Shown here: positions 1 through 9,168 of the stretch, one piece after another
Numbering within the stretch: position 1 is the first letter of the stretch
How the letters are laid out: each line of letters begins with the position of its first letter
Assembly (NCBI RefSeq): GCF_012932215.1
Contig: NZ_CP048788.1
Span: 2,480,001 to 2,544,000, forward strand
From: Roseobacter ponti
GTDB taxonomy: Bacteria > Pseudomonadota > Alphaproteobacteria > Rhodobacterales > Rhodobacteraceae
Direction: 5' to 3'
DNA: 64,000 bases
Position numbers and translations under genes: made by a program
Notes under the pieces: model-generated
Told to the model about the DNA's origin: nothing
Database searches by the model: none
Seen by the model: the letters and a program-made list of their open reading frames with translations, nothing else

Positions 1-1
1 C

Positions 2-361
2 ATGGCGCTGACCGACGCCGTACCTGCCGGGATTTACGGCAAGGCCGCGCTGCAGCATTACGGGATGTGGGAAAGCGTCGCCCCTCATGTGGCACAGACC
101 GACAATGTGCGCGCAGCACTGGCGCTCGTGGCACAGGGTGCGGCACCACTGGGCATCGTCTATGCCTCCGATGCCGCGGCAGAACCGCGGGTCCGGGTGA
201 TTGCCACATTTGCACCGGAAAGCCACCCCGCCATTGTCTATCCTGTGGCTGCCGTGGCGGGGCGGGACACACCGGCCAGCCGCGCCCTGCTTGACTATCT
301 CGGGCGCGACGCGGCACATATCATCCTGATGCGGCACGGTTTTGCCGCCGTGGCGGAGTAA
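2..361 (+). CDS. modA: Molybdate ABC transporter substrate-binding protein ModA (C-terminal part)
   Basis: This is the last ~119 residues of a periplasmic molybdate-binding protein; the N-terminus lies off the left edge of the window, so the first Met seen here is internal. The segment contains the typical C-lobe of the family, with NVRAALALVAQGAAPLGIVY followed by a stretch ending in a short helix (ALLDYLGRDAAHIILMRHGF). ModA delivers molybdate to ModB/ModC. The identification rests mainly on the directly downstream modB and modC, 8 bases away and co-oriented. Confidence is high for the family, and nothing can be said about the start. Confidence 0.9.
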   Translation: MALTDAVPAGIYGKAALQHYGMWESVAPHVAQTDNVRAALALVAQGAAPLGIVYASDAAAEPRVRVIATFAPESHPAIVYPVAAVAGRDTPASRALLDYLGRDAAHIILMRHGFAAVAE

Positions 362-369
362 AATACCCG

Positions 370-1062
370 ATGGACTGGCTGAGCCCGGATGAATGGCAGG
401 CCGTGGCGCTGTCGCTGCGGGTGGCGTTCTGGGCCACTCTCTTCAGCCTGCCGCCGGGGGTTTTCGTGGCCTATGCGCTGGCGCGCTGGGAGTTTCCGGG
501 AAAACAGCTACTGAACGGTCTGGTGCTGCTGCCGCTGGTTCTGCCGCCGGTGGTCACGGGCTATCTGCTGCTGAGCACACTCGGGCCACAGGCACCGCTG
601 GGACGCACGCTGCAGGACATGGGCATCGTCTTTGCGTTCCGCTGGACGGGTGCCGCACTAGCCGCGGCGATCATGGCCTTTCCGCTGATGGTGCGGGCGA
701 TCCGCCTGTCGATCGAAGCGGTGGATCAGGGGCTTGAAAGTGCTGCGGCCACCCTCGGTGCCTCGCGGGTCCAGGTCTTTGCCACCGTCACCCTGCCTCT
801 GATCATGCCGGGCGTGCTTGCCGGCGCAATCCTTGCCTTTGCCAAAGCGATGGGGGAATTCGGCGCAACCATCACTTTTGTATCCAACATTCCCGGCCAG
901 ACGCAGACGGTGCCCTCGGCCATCTACGCCTTTCTTCAGGTGCCGGGGGGCGAAACATCCGCGCTGCGTCTCGTTGTCGTCTCAGTTGTTATCGCCATGG
1001 GCGCGCTGCTGGCCTCCGAGGTCATTGCCCGCCGTGTCGCACGCCGCGTCGGAGGCACCTGA
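370..1062 (+). CDS. modB: Molybdate ABC transporter permease ModB
   Basis: Inner-membrane permease of 230 residues, the usual length for ModB, with about five hydrophobic segments. The cytoplasmic EAA loop (GASRVQVFATVTLPLIMPG, about residues 130-148) docks the ATPase. It is followed by FAKAMGEFGATITF, a strongly conserved ModB motif. The gene starts 8 bases after the modA stop, and its TGA stop overlaps the modC start (TGATG at 1060-1064), so the three genes form one transcriptional and probably translationally coupled unit. The start at 370 has only a weak Shine-Dalgarno sequence, consistent with coupling. Confidence 0.95.
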   Translation: MDWLSPDEWQAVALSLRVAFWATLFSLPPGVFVAYALARWEFPGKQLLNGLVLLPLVLPPVVTGYLLLSTLGPQAPLGRTLQDMGIVFAFRWTGAALAAAIMAFPLMVRAIRLSIEAVDQGLESAAATLGASRVQVFATVTLPLIMPGVLAGAILAFAKAMGEFGATITFVSNIPGQTQTVPSAIYAFLQVPGGETSALRLVVVSVVIAMGALLASEVIARRVARRVGGT

Positions 1063-2159
1063 TGCTGAACGTGGATCTCAAACACCGGTTCGACGATTTT
1101 ACCCTGGATGTGTCGTTTGAGGCGCCCGCCGGGATCACCGTGCTTTTTGGCCGCTCCGGCAGCGGTAAAACCAGCATTGCCAATGCGGTGGCCGGCCTGC
1201 TGCAACCCGACAAGGGACGCATCACGCTGGCGGGCCGGGTTCTGACGGACACCGCAAAACGCATCCGGGTGCCTTCGCACAAGCGCCGGGTCGGGTACAT
1301 TTTCCAGGACGGGCGGCTCTTTCCCCATCTCAGCGTGGCGCAGAACCTGCGCTATGGTCGGCGTTTCGCTCCGAGAAATGCGCACCCGGCCGATCCTGAT
1401 CATGTGATCGGCCTGCTGGGCATCGGGCATCTCATGGACCGGCGCCCGGCGTCTTTATCAGGGGGTGAAAAACAGCGCGTTGCGATCGGGCGTGCGCTGC
1501 TGGCAGGACCCGATATCATTCTGGCGGATGAACCGCTTGCCGCGCTCGACGCGGAAAGAAAGGCGGAAATCCTGCCCTATTTCGAGCGGTTGCGTGACGA
1601 AATGCCTGTGCCGGTGCTCTATGTCAGCCACGATATTCCGGAAATGAGCCGCCTTGCGAGCACGGTCATTGCCCTGAAAGACGGACGTGTCGCAGGTCAG
1701 GGGCCGGCTGACGAAATCCTGAGCGATGCAAGCGCCACACCGCTGGGGGTGCGCGCGGCCGGCAGTCTGATCAGCGCGCGGGTCGTGGCACACCATCCCG
1801 ACGGGCTGAGCGAGCTTGAGGCCGACGGGATCAGGCTTCTGCTGCCGCGGGTGCCTGGTGAGCCCGGCAGTCGCGTGCGTGTGCGCATCGACGCGCAGGA
1901 TGTGATGCTCAGCCTCTCCGAACCGGTGGGGATCTCGGCGCTGAACGTGCTGCCGGCGACCCTTACCGCAATGCGCAAGGGTGACGGGCCGGGTGTGATT
2001 GTGCAGCTTGATGCAGGCGGCACGGCGCTGCTGGCGCGGATCACCCGGCGCTCAGCCGACGCGCTTGACCTGCAACCGGGCCTGAAGGTCTTTGCCGTGA
2101 TCAAAGCCGTGTCAGTGCCCCGCGACGCGGTGACATCCGATCCGGCGCAGGGAGAATAA
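1062..2159 (+). CDS. modC: Molybdate ABC transporter ATP-binding protein ModC
   Basis: ATPase subunit of the molybdate importer, 365 residues, the normal length. Visible motifs are Walker A GRSGSGKT (residues 30-37), ABC signature LSGGEKQR (132-139), Walker B IILADE (152-157) and an H-loop histidine in YVSHD. The C-terminal third (about 225-360) is the TOBE/MOP oxyanion-binding module that distinguishes ModC from generic ABC ATPases. The start ATG shares an A with the modB stop. No ModE-like regulator is visible nearby, so regulation is unknown. Confidence 0.95.
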   Translation: MLNVDLKHRFDDFTLDVSFEAPAGITVLFGRSGSGKTSIANAVAGLLQPDKGRITLAGRVLTDTAKRIRVPSHKRRVGYIFQDGRLFPHLSVAQNLRYGRRFAPRNAHPADPDHVIGLLGIGHLMDRRPASLSGGEKQRVAIGRALLAGPDIILADEPLAALDAERKAEILPYFERLRDEMPVPVLYVSHDIPEMSRLASTVIALKDGRVAGQGPADEILSDASATPLGVRAAGSLISARVVAHHPDGLSELEADGIRLLLPRVPGEPGSRVRVRIDAQDVMLSLSEPVGISALNVLPATLTAMRKGDGPGVIVQLDAGGTALLARITRRSADALDLQPGLKVFAVIKAVSVPRDAVTSDPAQGE

Positions 2160-2340
2160 GCCTCCTGCCCGCTCTGCGTGACGCCCGTGCAGGCCGGGGT
2201 TTGTGATAATATTCCGGCGTTTTCGGAACAAAGCCTCGGCGACGTTCATTGAGTTGAGAACAGGTATGCAGGGTGCTGTGCTTCCCGTCGGGACGGGAGC
2301 AGATATCAAAAAATTCGCGCCTTTAAAAAACGGGGATATT

Positions 2341-4566
2341 ATGAACAACCGGCTTTCCGAAGCGCCAGGGTCAGACATGCACGTGCTGAACCCTGATGAT
2401 GACAGAGCTCTGAACGCCATCGCCACCGGCGAACATGGCGATCCGTTTTCAGTTCTGGGTCCGCATCCGGTGGGTGACGGCTGGGTCCTGCGCAGCTTTG
2501 TGCCCGGCGCGCAGACGGTCGACCTGTTGGATGATACCGGCAGCCGTCATCCCATGACCCTGATCCACGACGATGGCATCTTTGCAGTGCTGCTCGCAGC
2601 GCGTCCGGCGCTCTACCATCTGTCGGCGCGACGGGGTGAGGACACATGGCAGGTGACGGATCCCTGGCAGTTCGGTCCGCTGATGGGGGAACTCGATGAG
2701 CATCTTATTTCCGAGGGCGCGCACCTGACCCTGTGGCGCACGCTTGGCGCCCACCCCTGTGAGATGTCCGGCGTGGCGGGAACCCGCTTTGCGGTCTGGG
2801 CACCTGATGCGCGGCGTGTATCGGTCATCGGGGATTTTAACGAGTGGGACGGGCGACGGCACCCGATGCGCAGACGCGGCGCCACCGGCGTCTGGGAGCT
2901 GTTTATCCCCGGAACCGGTGCCGGCGCGCGCTATAAATACGAGATCGCGCCCGCCGGGAGCGGCCTGCCACACCCCAAGGCCGACCCGGTCGGTTTTTCC
3001 GCAGATCTGCGACCTGACAATGCCTCCGTTGTGCAGGCGCTTGATGAATACCCCTGGGCGGACGGTGACTGGCGGCGCGCGCGGGCGTCACGTCAGTCCA
3101 CGCAGAGCCCGGTTTCGATCTACGAGGTGCACGCGGGCAGCTGGCGCCGTCACGCCGACGGCAGCTGGCTCAGCTATCGCGAACTGGCCGAAACCCTTGT
3201 GCCCTATGCCCGCGACATGGGGTTTACCCATATCGAACTGCTGCCGGTCTCCGAGCACCCGTTTGACGGCTCCTGGGGTTATCAGCCGACAGGGCTTTAC
3301 GCGCCCACGAGCCGCTTTGGCACGCCTGACGACTTCCGCGCCTTTGTCGATGCCTGCCATGCGGCGGATCTGGGTCTGATCCTTGACTGGGTGCCGGCGC
3401 ATTTTCCGGATGATCCGCACGGGTTGGCGCAGTTCGACGGCACAGCGCTTTATGAACACGCTGACCCGAAAGAAGGCTATCACCCGGACTGGAACACCTG
3501 GATCTACAATCTGGGACGCGCCGAAGTCAGTAACTTTCTTCTGGCCAACGCACTTTACTGGGCGCAGGAGCATCACATCGACGGGCTGCGGGTCGATGCC
3601 GTAGCGTCGATGCTGTACCGCGATTACAGCCGGGCGGACGGCGAATGGATCCCCAACAGGCATGGCGGCCGGGAAAATCTTGAATCGATTGAGTTTCTGC
3701 AGGATCTGAACACCACCGTTTACCGCCATGACCCTTCGCTGATGGTAATCGCAGAGGAATCCACCGCCTGGCCGAGAGTCACCGGACCAGTGCATGACGG
3801 GGGCCTCGGCTTCGGGTTTAAATGGAACATGGGCTGGATGCATGATGCGCTGGAGTACATGAAAAACGATCCGCTGTTCCGCTCGCACCACCATGACAAG
3901 ATGGGGTTTTCGCTGCATTATGCCTTCAGCGAGAATTTCGTCCTGCCGATCAGCCACGATGAGGTGGTGCACGGCAAAGGCTCAATGCTGGGCAAAATGC
4001 CCGGTGATGATGCGGCGAAATTTGCGAATCTGCGGGCCTTTTACAGCTATATGTGGGCGCATCCCGGTAAGAAGCTGTTGTTTATGGGCCAGGAATTCGG
4101 CCAGCGGAGTGAATGGGACGCCGACGGTCAGCTGCCCTGGGATGCGCTGGAAGATCATGCCCATAGGGGCGTGCAGAGCATGGTGCGCGACCTGAACCAT
4201 CTCTACCGCGATACGCCGGCGCTGCACCGGGCGGACTGCACGCCCGAAGGCTTTGAATGGATTGACGGTGCTGCAAAAGATGGCAGTGTCTTTGCATGGA
4301 TACGCAAAAGCGGAGCAGACGACCCTACAGTGCTTGCAGTCTTTAACTTTTCGGGTGCAGAACATGCCGGGTGGCGGCTGGGTGTACCCGATGCGGGCAA
4401 CTGGAGCAGAATATTCAGCTCGGATGCCGCGGGTTACGGCGGTCACGACCGCGGCACCCAAAGGGCCAAGTCTGACCCTGTCGCCGCACACGGGCGCGAC
4501 AATTCCGTGGAACTGACCCTGCCACCCCTGTCAGGACAACTGTTTATCTGGGAGAAGCCGGAGTGA
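2341..4566 (+). CDS. glgB: 1,4-alpha-glucan branching enzyme GlgB (GH13_9)
   Basis: Glycogen branching enzyme: it cuts alpha-1,4 glucan chains and re-attaches them as alpha-1,6 branches. From the ATG at 2341 it is 741 residues, close to the ~730 of the family. The frame is open upstream to 2203, but 2341 is preceded by GGGGATATT, a good ribosome site, while the upstream 46 residues look non-family. Order: N-terminal beta-sandwich, CBM48, GH13 barrel, C-terminal beta domain. Catalytic residues are Asp in GLRVDAVASM (~419), Glu in IAEESTAWP (~472) and Asp in ISHDEVVHGKGSM (~540). No glgA, glgC or glgX lies nearby. Its TGA overlaps the next gene's GTG start. Confidence 0.93.
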   Translation: MNNRLSEAPGSDMHVLNPDDDRALNAIATGEHGDPFSVLGPHPVGDGWVLRSFVPGAQTVDLLDDTGSRHPMTLIHDDGIFAVLLAARPALYHLSARRGEDTWQVTDPWQFGPLMGELDEHLISEGAHLTLWRTLGAHPCEMSGVAGTRFAVWAPDARRVSVIGDFNEWDGRRHPMRRRGATGVWELFIPGTGAGARYKYEIAPAGSGLPHPKADPVGFSADLRPDNASVVQALDEYPWADGDWRRARASRQSTQSPVSIYEVHAGSWRRHADGSWLSYRELAETLVPYARDMGFTHIELLPVSEHPFDGSWGYQPTGLYAPTSRFGTPDDFRAFVDACHAADLGLILDWVPAHFPDDPHGLAQFDGTALYEHADPKEGYHPDWNTWIYNLGRAEVSNFLLANALYWAQEHHIDGLRVDAVASMLYRDYSRADGEWIPNRHGGRENLESIEFLQDLNTTVYRHDPSLMVIAEESTAWPRVTGPVHDGGLGFGFKWNMGWMHDALEYMKNDPLFRSHHHDKMGFSLHYAFSENFVLPISHDEVVHGKGSMLGKMPGDDAAKFANLRAFYSYMWAHPGKKLLFMGQEFGQRSEWDADGQLPWDALEDHAHRGVQSMVRDLNHLYRDTPALHRADCTPEGFEWIDGAAKDGSVFAWIRKSGADDPTVLAVFNFSGAEHAGWRLGVPDAGNWSRIFSSDAAGYGGHDRGTQRAKSDPVAAHGRDNSVELTLPPLSGQLFIWEKPE

Positions 4567-6950
4567 ACGAAATGAGCAACGCAACCGACGCCGCCGTGCG
4601 CCAGCATGAAGACGCGACAAATGAACTGGCGGACTGGCTGGTGGCTACTCAGCAGAGCGGACGACCGGCCTTTGAGGCCGCGCGCGAGATTGCCCGGCGG
4701 ATGGGCGCCCTGCGGCGCGGCGATCTTTGCGAAGTGATCTTCTGGGCGCCGGAAATTCAGGAGCACCGCATCCACGAGAGCGATGTCTTTATTGAAGTTC
4801 TGGTACCCGAGGGCGGCATTGACACTCTGCGGGCGCGGCAGACAGTTGATTTCACCCTGCATCGGATCCCGGTTCGCCAGATTGATGCCTGGTGCGTGGC
4901 GGCCATCGAAGGTATGCAGGCCGGCACCCGCGACACGATCGGCAGTTTTTATTCGCTGGTCTGGCGTGATGCCGAACGGACATGGCACCGGATTCATGAC
5001 CCGCTGGCCGCGTCCCTGCCCTTCGGACCTTTTGCGCCAGCGGAATTTTATGATCTCGCCGCGATGCAGGACGCCCGCGAGGATAAGGCCTATTACGAAG
5101 CGCTGCCCGGCGACGATGTGCATAAATTCGGACCGGCAAGCAGCATTCTGCAGATCCATGTGCCCACCGCCACGGCCGGGATGAGCATCGCCGGGCTGAC
5201 ACGACATATCGAAACACTTGCCGAACGGGTGCGTCAGGGGGCGGAGCCGGAACCTGCTGACCGTGTCTTTCTCGGCTATGACGCAGTGCAGCTTCTGCCC
5301 GTCGAACCGACGACCGTTTACGAGGAAGGGCCCGCATTCTGGACCGAGATTGCCGGTGATGACACGCATCTGACGGTAGACATCCGGCGCCCCGACACGA
5401 CGAACTGGGGCTATGATGTGGTGATCTCAGGTATGGCTGCGATCAATCCCGCGATGCTGGAAACGCACCGGCCGGACGAGCTTGTTGATCTGGCCGCGGC
5501 CCTGCACAATTTTCCGGGTGCGCCCAAAAAGCTGATCTTTGATGTGGTCTACGGACATTCGGACAACCAGGGGCTCAGGGCGCTTAATCATCACTATTTC
5601 GCCGGGCCGAATATGTACGGGCAGAACCTCAATTATCGCCACCCGGTGGTGCGCGCCGTGCTTCTGGAGATGCAGCGACGGAAAGTTGATTTTGGTGCGG
5701 ATGGCGTGCGTGTTGACGGCGCTCAGGACTTTAAATGGTGGGATTCAGACAATCAGGAACTGCGTCACGATGATGAATTTCTGCAGGAAATGGCCGATAT
5801 TGAGCAGAATGTGGCAGGGCACCGCTATCGCCCGTGGTTCATATTTGAAGACGGGCGTCCCTGGCCAGAAGAAGACTGGGAACTGTCATCAACCTACCGC
5901 GCGGTCATTGAGAACCAGCGCGACGATGACGTGTTTCAGTGGGGGCCGCTGACTTTTGCGCATAATACGCCGTTTCTTTACACGTTCTGGCTGACCAAAT
6001 TCTGGCGCATAGAAGAGATCATCCGGCACGGCTCAAACTGGATCTCAGGCTGTGCCAACCATGACACGCTGAGACGCGGCACGCAGATCAGCCCCAAGCT
6101 TAACATCAACACGCGGCTCGGCGACAGCCGGATGGAAATCCTCGACAAGGCCTATGATAACCCGGCCGCACAGATGCTGACATATGCCGCCTTCCCGGGT
6201 GTACCGATGGATTTCCTGAATGCCATGGCGCGGGCGTCCTGGGGGTTCATCCGCAATCAGGACGTCAAATACGGCGTCAAAATCGTAGCCGAAGAAGCGA
6301 TCAGCCTCGAATGGCAGGTGGACAGCTATACCTATTCAGAGCCAGGCTATTTCCGACGGCTCAAGGCGCTCGGATTTGATGATCGCGACGGTCTGGCGCG
6401 GTTTTTCCATATCCTCGCGCCACTTGTCGAAGTGACGGAATACGATCTTGTTCAGATGGCCGTGCTGCTGAACGGGGTCTCTCCGTCGCTCGACGGGCCC
6501 ACGCCGTTTGACCCGGTTAAGCTGAAGGAAATCGCCCGGGCCTGGATGGATGACATGCATGATTACTGCAATGTTTCCAACTATCTGGACCGTCTGGGCG
6601 ATGCACATACGGACTATACGCTGAAACTGCGGAACTTCCGCGCGGCCCGGCCCTGGCTGCGGGATAACTTTACCGGGGACGACCGGTTCGACTACCTGAG
6701 GCCCACACGTGGCTCTGTGGTGTTTTCATCCCTGCGTCATGGCCCCGACGGCGAAGACGTTCTGGCCATCGCGCATCTGGAAGGGCAACCGATTGTTGAT
6801 ATCGACCCGACAGATGCAGGCATTCCCGGCGTCGACAGCGGTGGCTGGGAGGTGGCGCTGCGCTCGCCCTCCATCGGAGAGGACTATCCGGGCGGGCCCC
6901 TTACGCTGCACGACGGGATGGCACTTCTTTATACGCGCAAACGCTCGTAG
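4563..6950 (+). CDS. GH13-family glycoside hydrolase, probable glucosylglycerol hydrolase (GghA-like)
   Basis: Large (795 residues) GH13-clan enzyme coupled to glgB by a GTGA overlap at 4563-4566; an in-frame ATG at 4572 with GGAG upstream is an alternative start. Conserved-region equivalents are YDAVQLLPVEPTTVYEEG, region I FDVVYGHSDN, region II VDFGADGVRVDGAQDFKWWD (nucleophile Asp), region III FIFEDGRPWP (acid/base Glu) and region IV ISGCANHDTLRRGTQ. The long N-terminus before the barrel and the region-II wording resemble, from memory, cyanobacterial GghA, which splits the osmolyte 2-O-glucosylglycerol. Other options are a sucrose-phosphorylase-like or amylosucrase-like enzyme. The GH13 assignment is firm, the substrate is inferred. 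Confidence 0.7.
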   Translation: MNEMSNATDAAVRQHEDATNELADWLVATQQSGRPAFEAAREIARRMGALRRGDLCEVIFWAPEIQEHRIHESDVFIEVLVPEGGIDTLRARQTVDFTLHRIPVRQIDAWCVAAIEGMQAGTRDTIGSFYSLVWRDAERTWHRIHDPLAASLPFGPFAPAEFYDLAAMQDAREDKAYYEALPGDDVHKFGPASSILQIHVPTATAGMSIAGLTRHIETLAERVRQGAEPEPADRVFLGYDAVQLLPVEPTTVYEEGPAFWTEIAGDDTHLTVDIRRPDTTNWGYDVVISGMAAINPAMLETHRPDELVDLAAALHNFPGAPKKLIFDVVYGHSDNQGLRALNHHYFAGPNMYGQNLNYRHPVVRAVLLEMQRRKVDFGADGVRVDGAQDFKWWDSDNQELRHDDEFLQEMADIEQNVAGHRYRPWFIFEDGRPWPEEDWELSSTYRAVIENQRDDDVFQWGPLTFAHNTPFLYTFWLTKFWRIEEIIRHGSNWISGCANHDTLRRGTQISPKLNINTRLGDSRMEILDKAYDNPAAQMLTYAAFPGVPMDFLNAMARASWGFIRNQDVKYGVKIVAEEAISLEWQVDSYTYSEPGYFRRLKALGFDDRDGLARFFHILAPLVEVTEYDLVQMAVLLNGVSPSLDGPTPFDPVKLKEIARAWMDDMHDYCNVSNYLDRLGDAHTDYTLKLRNFRAARPWLRDNFTGDDRFDYLRPTRGSVVFSSLRHGPDGEDVLAIAHLEGQPIVDIDPTDAGIPGVDSGGWEVALRSPSIGEDYPGGPLTLHDGMALLYTRKRS

Positions 6951-7000
6951 CATGTTGTTCTGAAGAGGATATCCCTGCCTGGCGTGCTCTTACAGCGGTC

Positions 7001-7486
7001 TCAGGAAAAGCCCGTAAAGATCAGCAGAAACCCAACCACGGCCGTTGCAAACGCAATGCCCATTGGAAAGCGTCCGTCCGGCGTGAGGCTTTTCCAGCCG
7101 GTCATATCCGCCGGCACCATACGCCGTACCGGCAGAAACAGCGCCATCGTGATGCCCATCGAAAGGCTGAAGGTCATCAGAAACTCGCTCCAGAGAGCGG
7201 TCGGCACGAAAAGCATAATCACAGGAAAGAGTTTGGCATCCCCCCCGCCAAAGACACGCAGGGCAAAGAGCACAAAGCAGACGGCAAAGGTCGCAAACCC
7301 TGCCAGCAGCCGCCAGAGCATTTCATGCGTATCATGAAAGAGAAACGGCAGTGTAACCACAAAGACGCCCAGAGCCATCAGCACAAGGGTGTTGGGGATG
7401 CGCATCATGCGCAGATCGGTGACTGCGGCGGCAAGAATGACCGGGGCGACGACGGCGAGCGGGATGAAATCAGCGGTCAGCATCAT
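7001..7486 (-). CDS. A24-type prepilin peptidase (CpaA/TadV-like)
   Basis: Membrane aspartyl protease of 161 residues that removes the short leader from Flp prepilins. The two catalytic aspartates of the family are visible: TDLRMMRIPN (about residue 24) and GGGDAK (about residue 78), separated by transmembrane segments. The length matches the short CpaA/TadV class, which lacks the methyltransferase domain of PilD. The ATG overlaps the stop of the upstream regulator (ATGA, 7483-7486), so both are co-expressed, divergently from the pilin genes. It is expected to process both Flp pilins and the TadE-like pseudopilins. Confidence 0.88.
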   Translation of the reverse strand: MMLTADFIPLAVVAPVILAAAVTDLRMMRIPNTLVLMALGVFVVTLPFLFHDTHEMLWRLLAGFATFAVCFVLFALRVFGGGDAKLFPVIMLFVPTALWSEFLMTFSLSMGITMALFLPVRRMVPADMTGWKSLTPDGRFPMGIAFATAVVGFLLIFTGFS

Positions 7487-8424
7487 GAAGCCATCAGCAC
7501 GCGTGTGCCCGAAGCGAGACGTTCATCTATTGACACCAGCCGGTGCGACAGCTCGTAAAAATCGCTGACATCGACCTTGCTGTAGATATTGCGCAGGTGG
7601 CTGCGCACCGTGTGCGCGCTGATGTCGAGCTTGCCAGGCAGCGCTTTGTAGGAAATGCCGCGGCTGACCACATGGCAGATGCGGAATTCGGAACGGGTCA
7701 GCTGATAAGGATTTGTATCTGACAGAATGGGCGCGCCGGAAGAGCCGGCACCGGCCCGGCCCGGTCTGAGGTTGCGCTGGATTGCCTCTTCGATGATCTG
7801 CGGAGCGCGCGAGGTATAAAAGAGCGGCAGCGCCTGGGCGATTTCCTCGCAGAAAGCGACGGTCTTGCGGTCGGCGATATGCTCGAAATGCATCTCGATC
7901 CGGTCAACGTGACGTTTGTTGACCTCGAGCACCATGACCAGCGTGTCCCGGCACCCCGAGGCCTGATACCAGCGGTCAATGATTGTGCGTGAGGATTCAG
8001 AAAAATCGTCGAGGCGCGAGCGGAAAACACAGGCACCGACGCGCAGCCCCCAGGGGTTCACTTCGAGAACATTGTCGCAGAACGGGCGCGTCAGCGTGCC
8101 GAGGCCGCCTTTGGAAACGACGGACTTTGCCACGAGACGTGCCTGCCGGTCATCTTTCTGCATGCGGCTGAGCAGCACAGAGCGCGCGCCAACCGACGTT
8201 GCGAGCTGGTGCAGACCCACTTCGAGAGAGTCCACGCCGCGCAGACAGGCGGCAAATCCGGATACGGGTTTAAAAATGGTCGAGAGCAGAGCGCCCGAGA
8301 AATCTGGAACATCAAACTTGGTCACAAAAACAACCTGCGTCTTACACGCAGTGATCGCCTGAAACGGCTCGTAATCACCACTGCGTCTTAACGCCCCCAC
8401 CAAAGGATTTATAACTTTAGCCAA
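7483..8424 (-). CDS. LuxR-family transcriptional regulator
   Basis: 313-residue regulator with a C-terminal LuxR/GerE helix-turn-helix (about residues 245-305: LTRSEFRICHVVSRGISYKAL then ISAHTVRSHLRNIYSKVDV). The N-terminal ~200 residues resemble no sensory domain I can name; there is no receiver phospho-acceptor pattern and no autoinducer-binding WxxY motif. It sits between the prepilin peptidase, with which it overlaps, and the divergent flp genes, so it probably controls the Tad pilus locus. The first in-frame start is TTG at 8424 with a poorly spaced AAGGG; a GTG at 8400 is an alternative, so the exact N-terminus is uncertain. Confidence 0.8.
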   Translation of the reverse strand: MAKVINPLVGALRRSGDYEPFQAITACKTQVVFVTKFDVPDFSGALLSTIFKPVSGFAACLRGVDSLEVGLHQLATSVGARSVLLSRMQKDDRQARLVAKSVVSKGGLGTLTRPFCDNVLEVNPWGLRVGACVFRSRLDDFSESSRTIIDRWYQASGCRDTLVMVLEVNKRHVDRIEMHFEHIADRKTVAFCEEIAQALPLFYTSRAPQIIEEAIQRNLRPGRAGAGSSGAPILSDTNPYQLTRSEFRICHVVSRGISYKALPGKLDISAHTVRSHLRNIYSKVDVSDFYELSHRLVSIDERLASGTRVLMAS

Positions 8425-8984
8425 CCCTTAAATCAACGAAGATGCGTATTATCATGAATGAATGACGGCCTACTGTTTACCTTTTGTTAACAGAATAAAC
8501 AAAACAGATCAGAGTGTTACAGAAGCGGAAACCGGGCGCTCCGCGCGCAGGCAGCCGACCGGCCCGGGCGCGTTTTCATCTGCATTATAGTGAATGAGAT
8601 TCGCAACCGCTTTTGCAGACGGTTCAGGCGGGGGACAGGCAGCGGTATAATAATGCACCGACGGTGCGGCGTGCTGCCAGCCGGCACATCCCGACCCCGG
8701 CCGCGATCTCTGCAGACACATCACAATCCGGACCCGCAGCTCCTACCTTCTGCGACTCACACACAGAATCGCCATGATTCCGGCCAATTGAGGCAGCACG
8801 CAGCCCTGTTTCGCCTCATTTTCTCCCCAATCCGGCAGGTTTTACATCTTTGAGTTGCAAACCCGTCCGTTTGTGGTGAGGCGACCCGCGAAATGAGGCC
8901 TTACACCTGTTGATACCGGGACAGTCCGGCAGAAGGGGCCGCACGGCGCGGTCCTCGTTAGTTAGAGTAACTAGGAGAACTACG
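8425..8984. promoter_or_regulatory. Divergent intergenic region between the LuxR-type regulator and flp
   Basis: About 560 bases with no convincing gene. It must hold the promoters for the regulator-peptidase pair (leftward) and for the pilus operon (rightward). Two near-matches to the CtrA box TTAA-N7-TTAA occur: TTAG-N7-TTAA at 8417-8431, overlapping the regulator start, and TTTA-N7-TTAAC at 8476-8491. A separated inverted repeat, GCCTCATT (8813-8820) and AATGAGGC (8892-8899), could be an operator for the pilin promoter. A small rightward open frame at 8590-8853 has no start signal or recognisable content and was not called. Confidence 0.35.
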
Positions 8985-9158
8985 ATGAAAGATATGTTTC
9001 TGAGCACATGGGTCCGTCTGCGTCACAGCGATGAAGGTGCGACTCTGGTTGAGTACGGTATTGCCGTGACCCTGGCCGTCGCCGTTGGCGTGACTGCTCT
9101 GGGCCTTCTCGGCACAGCGATCATCGGGGAACTGAACGAAGCCGAAGCGCTGATGTAA
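8985..9158 (+). CDS. Flp-family type IVb pilin 1
   Basis: 57-residue prepilin. A short basic leader is followed by DEGATLVEYGIAVTLAVAVGV, with the processing site expected just before ATLVEYG and the Glu-Tyr pair that is invariant in Flp pilins; the hydrophobic helix then forms the fibre core. The start is ATG 8985, preceded by CTAGGAGAACTACG, an excellent ribosome site. The frame is open further upstream, but that part is not pilin-like. A strong hairpin follows the stop (9169-9205), which would allow this pilin to be made in excess over the downstream assembly genes. It is probably the major subunit of the Tad pilus. Confidence 0.92.
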   Translation: MKDMFLSTWVRLRHSDEGATLVEYGIAVTLAVAVGVTALGLLGTAIIGELNEAEALM

Positions 9159-9168
9159 TCCCCGTACG

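Noticed and set aside
2283-2298. TCCCGTC-GG-GACGGGA palindrome in the glgB leader
   Set aside because: A two-base loop makes it a poor hairpin; as an operator it has no supporting copy or regulator.
3088-3972. Long minus-strand open frame opposite glgB
   Set aside because: Antisense shadow of the GlgB reading frame; no start signal or family motif.
4443-5369. 308-codon minus-strand frame across the glgB/GH13 junction
   Set aside because: Opposite two well-supported genes with catalytic motifs; high-GC shadow.
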